A stretch of 50,802 nucleotides of DNA from Phoronis australis (lineage: Eukaryota; Phoronida; Phoronidae), in contig NMRA01000030.1 of NCBI GenBank assembly GCA_002633005.1, positions 1,036,304-1,087,105 on the forward strand, read 5' to 3'. The notes under the pieces were generated by a model, which worked only from the letters and a program-made list of their open reading frames with translations, was not told the DNA's origin and searched no databases. Shown here one piece after another: positions 1 to 11,400 of the stretch (positions are counted from its first letter, which is position 1; each line of letters starts with the position of its first letter). The position numbers and the translations under genes were made by a program.

Positions 1-1370
1 CCGTTTGATACTTATGGATAAGTTTTGAAACTTTCAACATCCGAAGCCAACCAGTAGAGCTATAGGACGTCAGTTCTTTAGACAACGTTTGTTTTTATCG
101 TCTCTCTCTTCGAGTCGAAGATGATTGTCCGGTAAATGAAAACAGAATTCTAACAACGGCCAAAGATATTTAAAAATCAACTGCCCGTCTGGACTAGCCA
201 GGCGAGATCCTTGTTATGCTCCAAGCCTCGTTTTTTTAGTGCTATATCCTGACTCAATTCTGGCGTCCTAATTCTCACCAAGAGTCTGTTGAAGAATACT
301 CTGAACAGAGCTCCAAGAGTATTTCACGAGATCTCAGCTTATCTTGAGACATTCTGCTAACTGCCTCCACTACTCATTAGAGTGATCGTGCTAAGCAGAC
401 GCAATTTCAGGGTTAAATTCTCTGCCGACCTAGCTACCGTATTTTGTGGTACGCTTCCTTGCAGTGCTCACATGTGACCAGAAAGCTCCTGCCAGTAACA
501 AAATGACGGCGATCGGCAAAAATTCTTGCTTAGTCTTTCCTTTCGAAATTTCGATTTGCAAAGGAGGAAAATTTGTGGTAGGCAGTCATCGAAAACGCTC
601 ACATACACTGACCATCAACGCCACGTTTTAGCAACATAGTCCTTTGCAGCGTGATTACATCACACAGCGTTTCCTTCGCTCACGACACTGCTTGTGACCA
701 GAACAACGAGTAATTCATGAAGCACACCACCCAGTCTTGTGTCAGTAATTAACAATACAGTATGGGTTGATTTTCAGTTCTATCTGCATTTGAATCGCTT
801 TTCGCCTTGCAAGTAGACTTTGTCATTCTATAAAGACAAGATGGCGACGACTCGAAAGAAGCTGTGCCAGTGAAAATATTATGATCACCGACACATGTTG
901 GCAGATTTCTACTGTCCTATTATGATTTGAAATAGCTTTTCGTTTCGCAAATAGACTTTGCAGTCTGTGCCTCTAGTAAACTTACGTATCTGTCAAATGG
1001 TACATGTATGTCAAGCCGAAAACACGGTTTATTGACAAACAACATTCCAAACCACTGCCGACCATGGATTGTCGTTGAAGCGACGAACAAAGTGGGTTCT
1101 GAAAGTGAAACATACATGTCAACTTTTCGCAGTCTGTATCTGCGCATGTAAAAACGTACATGTAGCTTGCGCGTCAGCGATTGAAATCCTACAAATTAAC
1201 GAACTAACAGACTCAGTATGGTCATTTGCTTGGAACAGCATACTAACAACATAAAGCGAACTGAAACTAATTCCGACAATTTGTTTTGAACTTTAGGCCT
1301 TGTGGAAGAACAGTTGATTAAGTAATCGGCCGATAGATGACCCTGCCATATGTCACTGAAAGCCGACGTG
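1..1370. other. No recognisable gene
   Basis: Several short open frames exist on both strands but none shows a domain, a splice-bounded exon or coding-like composition. It may be intron or upstream sequence of the TSP1 gene whose exon lies at 2358. I see no TSP1-like exon here, so earlier exons of that gene are probably beyond the left edge. Confidence 0.5.
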
Positions 1371-1781
1371 CTGTGCGTGAACTTGGAATCTTGCTTAATC
1401 TCAAGATCGCGTATGCGTAAACTTGGAATACATGTGGAAACTTGACAAGTTCACTCAAATAATCACGTTCACGTGGATAAAAATTTGCACTGCTCTAAAC
1501 CAAATTACATGTTAATAAAATAACGCAAAATTCAACTAATCTTTTTTCAGCTATTGGCGATCATACTCACCAAACAACTATTGTTTTAACCAATCACAAA
1601 TTCCTCCGATTCTTTGACACAAGTTACGGTAAAGGAGAAAATGAGTGATTACAAGGCCAATAATTACAAAAATTCTTTACAGTGAACAAAAAATTTCACC
1701 TGATTGCCCAAATATATGTTCAATTCCAAGTTCACGTATACCCGATCTTGAGATTAAGCAGGTTTCCAAGTTCACGCACAG
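1371..1781. mobile_element. MITE-like foldback element, 411 bp
   Basis: The first ~55 bases, starting CTGTGCGTGAACTTGGAA and containing CTTAATCTCAAGATCG, recur as a reverse complement in the last ~55 bases, with a few substitutions. The ~300 bp core is AT-rich and has no coding frame, which fits a non-autonomous inverted-repeat transposon. The flanks (GACG on both sides at slightly different offsets) do not give a clean target-site duplication, so the superfamily is not assigned. Confidence 0.75.
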
Positions 1782-1957
1782 AAGACGCACATTATCGCTC
1801 TGCAAATAAATAACGTCAGACCGCATTTTTTAACACCGGTAACTAATTTAGTTAAATAGTCTTAATAGTTTTCAATGACTTTCATAGGCGGATTTAGGGT
1901 AGGTTTCGCGCGCAAACGCTGTGGAACATAAACAAGTAGGTAACTTAGTTTAATATT

Positions 1958-2032
1958 ATTAGTGGTGTAGTGGTAAAGCACGCGCGTCCTATCAGCTAGG
2001 TCGTGAGTTCGAGTCTGTGGAACTCGTAGTTT
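1958..2032 (+). repeat. tRNA-like sequence (SINE head or tRNA pseudogene)
   Basis: The segment reads GTGTAGTGGTAAAGCACGCG, which resembles a RNA polymerase III box A, followed about 35 bases later by GAGTTCGAGTC, which fits box B (GWTCRANNC). I could not fold a complete acceptor stem, so a functional tRNA is unlikely. A tRNA-derived SINE is the better reading. A related box-A-like motif (GATGTAGTGGTAAAG) occurs on the opposite strand near 39310. Confidence 0.5.
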
Positions 2033-2179
2033 TTCCTGTGTGACACGTTATCTTTTTTTACTTTACTTTTTGCCTTTTTTTTCTTGGATAATACATCAGA
2101 AATCAAGGAAAATGCTTGATTTTTAGAGGAAAAAACAGAAAAAATTCCATTCGGTGCTATGCCCATCTACAATCGTGGT

Positions 2180-2245
2180 TTGCGCAAATGCTTCCAGCCG
2201 GACAAAATGTTGGGCCCCCCTTGTGATATCCTGGATCCGCCACTG
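2180..2245 (-). mobile_element. Terminus of a hAT-like inverted-repeat element
   Basis: Read on the - strand the segment begins CAGTGGCGGATCCAGG and continues into a G-rich run. This closely resembles the left end of the small element at 16844-17072 (CAGAGGCGGATCTACTGG). The other end was not found, so this may be a truncated copy lying just upstream of the first TSP1 exon. Confidence 0.4.
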
Positions 2246-2357
2246 ACTTTAAATTGGTGTCAGATTTTTTGACCAGTTTTTTACCAATATCGCCCAAAAT
2301 CCGTATATTGATAAAGTTTGGTATAAGCATTTGTGAGCTTGCTTGTTTTGTTTTCAG

Positions 2358-2510
2358 TCTCAGCAACCAACCATTGGGGACCGTGGGGCCCATGGTCGGT
2401 TTGCAGTAGAACGTGTGGATTTGGCAACACCCAGAGATCCAGAACATGTGACGGTACCTGTGATGCAGAGTTCGACAGTGAGCAGAAACTTTGCGAAATC
2501 ACTAAATGCA
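2358..2510 (+). CDS. TSP1-repeat exon (first in window)
   Basis: This 153 base exon (51 codons) follows a pyrimidine-rich acceptor ending TTTTCAG and stops before the donor GTAAGG, with phase 1 introns at both ends. It encodes one thrombospondin type 1 repeat: the Trp ladder WGPWGPW, then CSRTCG, and six cysteines in the usual order. WxxW is a C-mannosylation motif and CxxTCG is an O-fucosylation motif, so the product is expected to pass through the secretory pathway and act outside the cell. It is more diverged from the 30-43 kb repeats than those are from each other. The next exon that fits in phase is the terminal exon at 3970. The parent gene is not identified, since many adhesive proteins (coadhesin-, hemicentin- and SCO-spondin-like) carry such repeats. 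Confidence 0.9.
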
Positions 2511-2789
2511 GTAAGGTTTCAAAATGTACTTTTTGACCTTTCCTTTCTTAGCCACACTTTACATTCTACCAACTGTTATTCTTGATAAACAGAGTAGTAA
2601 ACAGCATTGGCATTGTTCAGCACATTTTAACGTAACACACGATGTCATTTATTTGTTATCACTGTAAGATTGACCTAACCTACGCAATGTATTAATATTT
2701 TTTTCACGTTTATTTTACCTGGTCCCATGAAACGAAATTCAGGAAATAGGGATACAATAGAATCATGGATTGATTCACGAATGCTTCAT

Positions 2790-3310
2790 CAGCATTTGTA
2801 TATTTGTAATGAGGTAGAGGGTGCATCTGCAGGCACCAGTCAATTTTGGCGACCTTGATCTCATTTTAAAGATCGCAGCGAGAGAATCAAGTTTTAATTA
2901 GAAGTCATGTTGGCCCAATATATTGAGAAGGATGCTTTACATTTTGTTCATGTTTTGTATCGAAGTGTGGGTGGGGCATTTCTGGGCGCCAGTCGATTTT
3001 GGTGACTTTGAACTTATTCCCAAGCTCACATGGAAGTTTTAGCTAGAAAAAAAGTATTGGGCGATTTGTCAAGAATGGTGGTTTAGATTTTTGTTCGTGT
3101 TCTGTACCGAACTGTAGTCGATTTTGACGACTTTGACCAAGGTCCCATTGAGAATCTAGTTTTTACTTGGAAAATGTTGTTTGCACGAGATGTCAACAAC
3201 GGAACATCAGATTTTTTGAAAATTTTATACCGAGGTGTAGGTGGGCAATATCGAGGCGTTAGACCAATGTGGTGAATTTGACGTCTGACATTTCCTTGAC
3301 TTTAAGAAAC
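2790..3310. repeat. Intronic minisatellite, about four ~150 bp units
   Basis: A motif like CAGTCGATTTTGGTGACTTT recurs at about 2837, 2990, 3115 and, more decayed, 3260. Each copy is preceded by a version of TGTACCGAAGTGTGGGTGGG. The spacings are about 153, 125 and 147 bases; the short one lacks the GGGTGGGGCATTTC part. The units are strongly diverged, so the array is old. It lies in the intron between the TSP1 exon at 2358 and the terminal exon at 3970. Confidence 0.7.
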
Positions 3311-3969
3311 TTAAAAAATGAATCTGTTCATGTTGGCATGGGCAGAAAAAGAAAGGTGTACTCTATTTAAATTTAATCATTTTGCCACGAGATAACTTTT
3401 TAAGATTAGATTCATCACATTTCAATTTCATTCATGGCGTATTCCATGGCCATTATACTCGTATATGGAATAATATATCTTACATAGACATCTACTGTAT
3501 CGGATATCAAGCGCGAACTGAGCTATCCTACGTAACTATAGTAGTGTTGCCCACAGGCCTACTAGTGTCTCGCCCACACGATCGTCTTAGGGAAACAATG
3601 AGCTGGAGGCAACAATTAAACTAAATTAAAATTAATCATAAAACATATCTTTATTTTCTATAAGTGTGTCATGGAGTTTATGTGCATTTAGTATCTCCTC
3701 GTCATATAAGTAGAAAAATGTATTATAGACAGACGATAAGTTATTGCCTGAAAGATGGTTATTTTATTTATGGAAAATAAATGTGCTTTTTGTATTTGAT
3801 TTAATTTTGATTCGAGCACCTCCAATTTCGAATGACCATTTATACAGCTGAATCGGTTTTATTGTTGACAAGCAAACAATGGTGTGCTTAGAGTAAATGG
3901 GTACGCCTGAATATAAGCAGTCAATAATTGTTATTTGCTCTTTTATTGTCATTGGTCTTCAATTTTCAG

Positions 3970-4082
3970 GACCCGATATCGCAGCTTTGAAAAATGACAA
4001 CGCCGGGACCTCTTTCCACGTGAAGGGACTTTCAACAGTTTTCCTGTTCACTGTTCTGGCAGTCCTTAAAGCCATGAATTAG
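3970..4082 (+). CDS. Terminal exon with hydrophobic, GPI-signal-like C terminus
   Basis: The acceptor CAATTTTCAG precedes a frame entered in phase 1, which matches the exit phase of the TSP1 exon at 2358-2510. The frame runs 37 codons to a TAG at 4080-4082. The encoded tail has a small polar stretch (KNDNAGTS), a short spacer, then a ~13 residue hydrophobic run (LSTVFLFTVLAVL) and four last residues KAMN. The N-A-G triplet suits a GPI omega site with a small residue at +2, and the hydrophobic run is short for a transmembrane helix, so GPI anchoring is my inference. No canonical AATAAA was seen in the several hundred bases downstream. If the exon is real, it either ends a separate TSP1 gene or gives a short isoform of one long gene. 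Confidence 0.65.
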
Positions 4083-4730
4083 ACCATGGGAGGCCTCAGC
4101 AGAAACCACATATATCTACTGTTATGCGAACTGCAATAGTCACTGAGTTTTTTCAATCTCGGTTATCAGCAAAAGGCATGCGTCAATAGAAGGCGAGGAC
4201 TATGTCTCTTCACTAGTAAACGAATAACATGCATCTCAGTCGTGTTTTAGCTTTGAAGTACACTTAAATCATAGATCTAATTACAATTCGAGTTTCAAGT
4301 GCCGTCTGCATTGATCCAAATTCTTCACGTGAACGAGATAAGTATCTCGTGGGAACTAGAGAATATCTCCGCGGACCGAGATAATTATGTCGGAGGGGTA
4401 AGTGGCGTAACAGCAATTGGAGTTGACGCGATGAAGAGTTAGAAGTACACACCATGCAAGCCTATGTCACCATCACTAGTCTTCAGTCTAAACAGATGGT
4501 TAAAATTTTGAAATAATTGTGGTGTGCCAAAATGATGAGCATCACTTCCAATGACAGTTTTACCAGTAAGGTTCGCGTGGGCAATAGACCCACGCGCCTG
4601 ACGCAGGCGCAGCTTCAAGTGTAGACGCAAGGACCTAAATATAGGCACGTGCACGCTGAATATTTTGCCAATTATTAGTAAAAATGAGGTAAACATTGTT
4701 GAAGTGTTAAACATACTAAAATACATATTA
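4083..4730. other. 3' flank; no gene seen
   Basis: This follows the stop of the terminal exon and would hold its 3' UTR. No further exon was recognised. The only notable structure is the cluster of palindromes at 4333-4393, listed separately. Confidence 0.5.
4333..4393. repeat. Three short palindromes at ~21 bp spacing
   Basis: GAGATAAGTATCTC (4335), GAGAATATCTC (4359) and GAGATAATTATGTC (4378) are related near-palindromes whose centres lie about 22 and 21 bases apart. The first extends to CGAGATA-AG-TATCTCG. The series could be a fragment of an interspersed repeat, a foldback element or a protein-binding array. The sequence alone does not decide. Confidence 0.5.
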
Positions 4731-5308
4731 GGCCATAGTCCCAGATCTTTCACCTCCCTGGCTACTTTTGGGGGGCAACGGGAACTTTGCATTAAACCCA
4801 TTTACAGATGTTCAAAAGTCAATTTCAAAAAAGTTCCCAAGAATACACTTGCACATTTAGTAATAATTTTAATTTAAAAGTTGGAAAAAAATTAGCCTAA
4901 ACTAATATGCTAGTCACCAGGTGTCAGTACAAAACAATCAGAACAGCCAATCAAATGCCAGGAAAATATTGTGTCCGTATCTTTCCCATTCCCAAGTTGT
5001 CTGCTTCATGAAAGCTTTCATCAGAGGACAAGCAACTGATGTCATCCTGTTAGCTTGGCTAACTCGTTTACAGCTACTGTCTACATTTAAAAGTGTTGAT
5101 TCTTGGATGGGTGTGCAAGTAATTGGCAATTACCAAGATCAAGGCTCATAAACCAGCTAGCAGTAGAGTGGAATTGAGGAAAGCCAAGTCAAGTGGCAAG
5201 CGTCATCATACTGACATACATACAATTCTTGGCATGTTCCTGAATCGTTTTGTGCTTCCGCAAACAGCAGTTTTGGGGCAGCTAGGACACTGCTGAAACC
5301 ATGAGTTA

Positions 5309-5704
5309 TTGAATGAATGTGCGACTTCACAAGAGACTGGCAAGATGACTGCTCTTTGTTTCATTCATGTCTCAGATTCTGCTCAAAATTGTGAGCTCCT
5401 GGAATTTTCAGATATTACTGCAAACAACTGGATCAACATTAAGTGCAAGAAAAATATTATTGCTGAGAAGTTTTTAAGCTTTTGTGAACAAACAGAGCTA
5501 TGCTATCGCAATCAGTATTACATACACCGAATGGATGTATCAAAAATCGAAACAGCTCTAAAAACGAAAAAGACCAAGCTGATGAAGGAAACGATGTTGA
5601 ACCTACTAGAAAATCAAAGGGATTGTCAATGTCAGTTCTATTTAACAGTGCTCAAAGAAATGTATATGTGCGGCCACCACAATGTATCATTTGCCACAAA
5701 CTAA
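5309..5704 (+). pseudogene. Open frame inside transposon A, function unknown
   Basis: This is the longest intact frame of element A, 131 codons. A different frame just after its middle encodes CIICHKLK, a Cys pair of zinc-binding type, so a frameshift probably separates two parts of one original protein. No catalytic transposase motif was recognised. It is taken as a fragment of the transposon protein because it lies upstream of the CXC motif on the same strand. Confidence 0.45.
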
Positions 5705-6821
5705 AGTCCATCACTGAGAACTTCACATACAAAAGAAAACTTTAAAGGCTATCCCATTTCCAAACATTCACTTGTATATAGGCCTACCTATTCGTAACTC
5801 AAAAAACCACCAGTTAACAGTAAAAATCTTTAGTTTACGACAGAGAAAAATTAGTTTGCTTGATAAATATACGGTATTAGCCGTTCCAATCTCAAAGATG
5901 CCGGTTGTAGTTTTACCTGCATGTGAGTGATCAACTCTGCTCTTTATGAACTTCCAAGCCTATTTTTTTACCCTGTTATGTAAAAACGTGAGCTGTGTTT
6001 GGAATTTGAGAAATATAAAAATGCAAAAAATGCTCGTGTTCTTAATTCATTATCTTGAAAATTCAAATGTTGGTCAGATTTCAGTGTCTCACATTTTGGT
6101 GATTCTTGAATTGGAGAATTTTATGTGTAGGAAAATTTTTACTCCTCCAATTATGTGCTATCGAAAACAGGAAGCCTCAAAAGAATTTTTTTGCTCTAGG
6201 GTAAATAAGACGTTTTTCAATTTTACACAAAAACTATTGCCAAATGACCATTCCTCTATTTTCAAAGGCTGAACTAGGGTATTAAGGATGCAATCAATGC
6301 TAGTAATGTTGCTCATTTCTCTTAATGCTTACTTTTGCTGAGCACTTGACAATATAAAATTTCACTTGTTGACCATACTGTGCTAAAGTGAAAAGCATTT
6401 TGGTTATCTGTTTTAATAAAAAGGATTACTGTTACAAGGCTGAAGTGTTTCGATGAAACGCTATTCAGGTTGACAAAAAATTATTCCGGGTAGGGTGCAG
6501 GCTTGCAGAGATATTTTTTGAACTTTGTCATTAAAGTTGGGCTCAACATCATTTTGCGTTTCCTGGTCAACTCATGTAAGACATTGAACGGTTTGTATGC
6601 AAGCTGTACGGCGACTCATTATCAATAGTTAACAAAACACGCTACCACATATTCAGGCTGAAGTCTGTTATGGAATCACCTCTGCCTCCTAATCATGATT
6701 GTTTGCTGTTAAATGTCAAAAGACCAAACTACCACTGTGCCTTTCACAAACGAGCCTTGCAATCGTATGTCAGTGCACCATCTCCACTTGGTAATGGGTG
6801 ATTTTGGAGTAGAGTAGTCTG

Positions 6822-6915
6822 AAATGTAAAAAGAGTGGTTGTAGTACAAAAGTGTGCTATTGTTTGAAGTCGGGCATGCCATGTTCAAAGTTGTGTGACT
6901 GTCGAGATTGTGAAC
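6822..6915 (+). pseudogene. CXC (tesmin/TSO1-like) cysteine motif of transposon A
   Basis: One frame reads CKKSGCSTKVCYCLKSG and then MPCSKLCDCRDC: closely spaced cysteines in the order typical of CXC domains, which bind zinc and often DNA. Stops lie a short way on either side, so the gene is broken. The same motif with substitutions is encoded on the - strand at 15418-15545 in copy B, which shows it belongs to the element rather than to the host. Confidence 0.7.
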
Positions 6916-8109
6916 ACGAAGTCTCAAGAAACAACTTTTGACGACAACAATGATGAATGCAAACAATGGAGTGGATGAACAAACATGAAAAGTGTTTGCT
7001 ATGTTATTAAAAAACTTCAAATTTGTAAATATTTACATTTTATCATGCTCGTGCAAAAGAGAACTAAATGGTGACAGTTGAGTATGAAGTTCAATGTGGA
7101 TAATGATAATTAATTGTGACAAATGATGAAAGTGATGGCAGTGAATTCATTGCAGAAACGTTGGAAGTGTATGTTGTTCATATGTAGGTTGTGATATCAA
7201 ATCTTTATCAAGTTGCAAATGGTTAAAACTAGTATTGTTCTTCTGGTAGTTCAGAATATAGTAGTATGTTTTCTGGCCAACAGGAGGCGCTGCTAAAAAA
7301 TTCTATTTGTCTTTTTTGAGCAATTTTCCACCTAATGTCGTAATACTTATCACTTTCCTTGCCCTGTAACATCAAATGAACAAAACACAATCAAATTATC
7401 ATTCCGTTTGGGTCTAGTGTTGTTGGTTTTTGAAGATTGTTTTTCTGAGCCAAATTTTGCAAAAAGTCAGATTTTTGAGGTCAAATTTCTCAAAAACGTG
7501 CAACTCAAACCTTAAAGTATAGTACTTAATGATTTTAAAAACACCAAAATTATTTTGCTTCCAAAAAGTAGCCACGGAAGTGATTTTCTAGGCTTCCTAG
7601 AGTCGAATTGACTATGGCCTATATAACTAGTTTGTGTGACATCGTCGGTTTAATGTTACTCAGGTAGACTTTCTACCCCTCAGTCAACGAGCTACCTGGC
7701 TAGGCCCGACAAGTAATGATACACGGACACAGTCAGTTTCTGGGGAGCGTGACAGTAGACTAAACTGTAATAACAACAAATGGTCTGGAAATTGCCTACT
7801 GACACTGGGCTTACACCTATTGATATGTTGACTCTGAGCTTCACGAATTTTAAGTTGCCTTGTTGTTGCTGCTTAGTCTATTATGGTGCACTGGTGAATT
7901 ATTACTGTATTAACTTAAGAGTTTATTTTCTCACTCAAGTCTCTAAAACTGTTCAATTTATTTAACCCTGGAACTACGGTCCAGGGTAGTGTACTAATTT
8001 ATCTGTGCTAGATGTGTCTCCAGTTATATTGGCGAAACTATTCACTATTTCAAAACCCAGACTAGGGAACATCTAAATTCTGACGGTTGCTCACATCTGC
8101 AGAGCTCCA

Positions 8110-8830
8110 ATCTTTGTTATGAGCAATGACCTTTCAATGACTTTGCTATAATAGATCATGCCGAAATAACAAGGCAGGTGACGACAAAGAAAGCTGGATC
8201 TCACTGGGTAACACTGTTACAGTCTTTCAGGCTGAAATTGAGGCCATTCACCAGGCTGCCAACTGGCAAGGGATCATGAAGCAGTCCTTGGTAAAAAAAG
8301 AACTCTTCATACTCTCACACAGCCAAGCAGCTATTGAAGCTCTAAATCCAAGATCAACTCTCGTTGTGTCCAGGCCTGTGTAAACGGGCTTAGCCACCTA
8401 GCTGCATACACCTGTGAACTGGGTTTTTGGTATTGATGGCAACGAAGCTGCTGATAAACTTGCAAAGGAAGGAGCAAGTTCACCCTGTCATACCAGAACC
8501 TTAGTTAGCAGTTGCCTATAGTTGCTGCAGAGCAGAGGTAAGAAACTGGGTTCTCAAACTGTCCGTGGATGCATCGAGAAACCTCTCCGTCTGAAAACAA
8601 ACCAAAACTTATTTCCAAGTCGTATTGAACCAAAAGGCTCAAAGAAACTCTCATGTTTACATAGGCTTGCTATCAGGCAGCGGATCCAGGTTATTGATAA
8701 ACAGTGCAACCTAGCTCAGCACCGTAACATCACAGGTCACATGGCATATGCTCATAGTGTCTCAACTGCGGCATAGAGGCAGAGACTTCTCAACATCATG
8801 TAGAGATTTGCCCTGCCTACATTACACACA
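8110..8830 (+). pseudogene. LINE remnant: RNase H domain and C-terminal part
   Basis: From about 8174 a frame encodes SWISLGNTVTVFQAEIEAIH, the start of an RNase H domain as found in I- and R1-like LINEs, then SHSQAAIEAL and, after a stop and frameshift, GNEAADKLAKEG. The family pattern is QAE..., SDSQAA..., GNE.AD. Here the Asp of the second motif is His, so a catalytic residue is lost. The following frame (8522-8776) looks like the Cys/His-rich tail of such an ORF2. There are several stops and shifts, so this is a dead fragment. The 5' part with reverse transcriptase is absent. Confidence 0.8.
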
Positions 8831-10555
8831 GTAATCTACTACTTGATGGATACATAACCGGCCTGGTTGACATTGCTAGTTCATTCAGGTTTAATATAGT
8901 GTTTCTATCTTTCTCGAATAAAACAGGCAGGTTGAAAGATTTTACCCATGAGGAAACCGATGATTTCGGATGCCCATGAGTCATTATCAGGTAATTAGTG
9001 TACTGGGCTTGGCCTTGTTGCGTAAACACGCCTGATGTACCGCAAAAGGCATCGAGTCCATCTGGACTCTTTTTTCCATCGGGAGTCGGAGGTTCACATA
9101 AGATGATTAATCTGATGAAAATCTCAGTGTTTAGCTCTCCTGTTGAAGTGCAGCGCGTGAAGATCATGCTTTCATTTCGATAGCCACGAGACGATCACGA
9201 CGCAAAAGATGTCATGTTGAACAAAGACATCGTCGGCATTGGCGCTTTTCTTTTTGGGATCATTGCAGGTAAATACCTTTAATAGCCGATCAGGTAGCCG
9301 TGGTTTACAGACTATATGTAGACTTACAGGGAACGACGAATGTAAAATGTATATAGACCTCGAACTTTTACAACACCCGGGTAGTTATGCTCATAGACTT
9401 GGGGTAGCCTACACACACCCGAATCTCTCCATGACTCATAACTATAGAAGAAATGTAAAGGTTGGTAGTCGATAAATCTGAACAGGATTGGAACTCCGTT
9501 CATTGAATGCTAGAATGTATTGTGTCAAACAGAACACATCCGAATTGTAAATCAAATATCAACCCGCACTGGTCGAAATTGCAACCGTGTTAACAAATTG
9601 AACTACAGAAATGACAGGGCGAATACATGAGCACAGAAATCAAGCTCTTCAAAAGAACTCATTCACACCACAGGCGCTCGAATTTCCCGATGACCCATAA
9701 CCATATGTAAGAAACATAAAGGTTGGACACTAAATCTTTGCCGAGCCGAGGCTCCCAACTTCAACTGTACAAAATCCAAATAAAATCTGCGTGCACCTCC
9801 CTCAGTCTGGTTTTGCATAAACATTCGAAGCCTTGTCTTTCCTTGATCTCATTAATTGTCCTCGTGAGTGGTGAATTGGCGACGGAATTTCCAAAACGAT
9901 CTCAAAACTCTGAATCCAAGGACCTAAAATAGTAGACATGGCGGATTTCAGTTGTGCTTCAACTTGTACGCCTGTCGTAGGTGAAACTTCGAGTTTGAGC
10001 AAGCAACCTATATTTCAAATTCAATAATTCTAACTCAAAACTCAACTAATTGAGAATGTTAAAGTTAGTATTTTAATGATTATTTGTAACTTTATTCCAC
10101 TGACAGCTCATTTTAGCCCTTAACTTACAATTTTATTGCAAAAACTCGCGTATCTTGTTTCTCATCTTGACATCACGCATTTTTTATGATAGAGGCACAA
10201 CACACACTCGGCCAGGAAACGCAGTTCGTGCGAGTATTACAATGCGCGTGGCCGACGACTAGTTAACTCAATGTTTTTGGCCAAAAGTAAAACCTTCATA
10301 AGAAATCACACACCACACAAAATAATTTCGCATATCAATACAGTATCAGGATAATTTATATTTGACACAAATATATGAGTAGTTACAATCTGCTCTCTGC
10401 TTCTGATGACCAAGTAGTCGAGGGATTGACGACGAAAGGCGCGCGAAAATAGACTTTCGGATTTAGCTCGAGAGCTTTCCGCCAAAAACCCGGATGTGCG
10501 AAGACCGTAAGTCATGACATCACGGAATAAGGTCCTTGAATTTGTGATTTTGACA
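8831..10555. other. No gene recognised
   Basis: A pair of overlapping frames on opposite strands at 8817-9183 may be the 3' untranslated tail of the LINE at 8110-8830. The rest has only short frames without domains. I see no splice-bounded exon of the TSP1 type. Confidence 0.45.
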
Positions 10556-10700
10556 ATCTTTTGGCATTTTTGTTGTCAAATCACCACTCGAAGGCAATTT
10601 GAGGATATCAAATGAAAGAAGGTATTCTAAGATTTGTTCGGTAGTAGTTTCGTGGAGTTCCATGCACATTTGAGTAGAAAATTCTGTGCAAACAGATTTT
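10556..10700. repeat. Diverged interspersed repeat (copy 1)
   Basis: The stretch with AAGGCAATTTGAGG, GATTTGTTCGGTAGTAG and TTCCATGCACATTTGAG is matched in the same order by 11978-12110 (AAGGCAATGTGGTG, GATTTGTTCGATAATAA, TTCCATGCACACATGAG). Both copies run in the same direction. No coding content or ends were found. Confidence 0.55.
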
Positions 10701-11299
10701 GAGTATCCAACCTTTGTGTTTTCTTAGTACTGAGTGACGTCATTTGCGATAGAGGAACAGATAAACTGAAGCGTCTGTGATTCACACCAAGATTTGACGT
10801 TTAACTGTTCGTCTGTAACTCCGCCATTTGTATTTTTCACCTAGCGGTGATCTCTTAAACTAAGACATTCACTTGGTAATTGGCTCCTATTTGGGTCACT
10901 ACTTCTTATAACAGAGAAATATAACCAAGTAAGTCAACACTCAACATGCATTTTAACCCACACAGGGAACTTCGATAGACTTCAGTTAAGTTTGAGCACA
11001 GACTATAAAATTTAGCCCGGAAACCGCAATTAGGGCTTAATGTCCGTGCAGTTATATTCGCAGTATGTTCTCAGCAGATAAATGTGAGCATGCGATCGCA
11101 ACTTCGTTGTGTGCAAGTTAACACAGTCACTATAGGTTACACCTTTTGATATCACTTTTCGGCTTAGGAGATGCCCAGAAATGACGGAATATTCTTCTCG
11201 AGCTGCACAACGGCTGTCGGGATTACGCAGCCATATCATCAACGTTTCACCATTTTATCGCACAATTTCGTGAGCTATAGACTAAAATAAGATTTAGGC

Positions 11300-11400
11300 G
11301 ACAACGTGTTGTTTGTCGGGTAATATGGCGGCTTGGAAACGGAGACGACGGACTGGTGTGTCAAGAATGCTGCGTTCTGATTGGTCAGTTAAGTCGTCAC
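11300..11400. repeat. Interspersed repeat shared with 31475-31560
   Basis: The string GTTGTTTGTCGGGTAA, followed by a GGCG...CTTGGAAA block and AGAATGCTGCGTTC-GATTGGTCAG, occurs both here and at 31480-31555 with a few changes. It is a dispersed non-coding repeat. The 80-codon frame that crosses it is not considered a gene. Confidence 0.6.

Larger units (their letters stand above)
4731..7619 (+). mobile_element. DNA transposon copy A (CXC-motif family), ~2.9 kb
   Basis: Both ends carry GGCCATAGTC inverted, followed by a more loosely shared inner part (CACCTCCCTGGCTACTTTT against CACTTCCGTGGCTACTTTT), and TA flanks each end. An inverted copy of the whole element lies at 14677-17641; the segment GGCCAACAGGAGGCGCTGCT near 7277 is matched there. 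Decayed coding runs on the + strand, with a CXC motif around 6822-6915 and, near 6577-6740, a frame similar to the - strand frame at 15622-15822. The TA flanks would allow a Tc1/mariner-like target, but the protein does not look like that family and I do not assign a superfamily. Confidence 0.75.

Noticed and set aside
1958-2032. Functional tRNA gene
   Set aside because: The box A and box B motifs are present but a paired acceptor stem and anticodon arm could not be built, so it is listed as a tRNA-like repeat only.
2157-2502. Antisense frames over the first TSP1 exon
   Set aside because: They are shadows of the + strand TSP1 exon, whose cysteine and Trp pattern and splice sites are clear. 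The same applies to antisense frames over 29807-30001 and 42601-42798.
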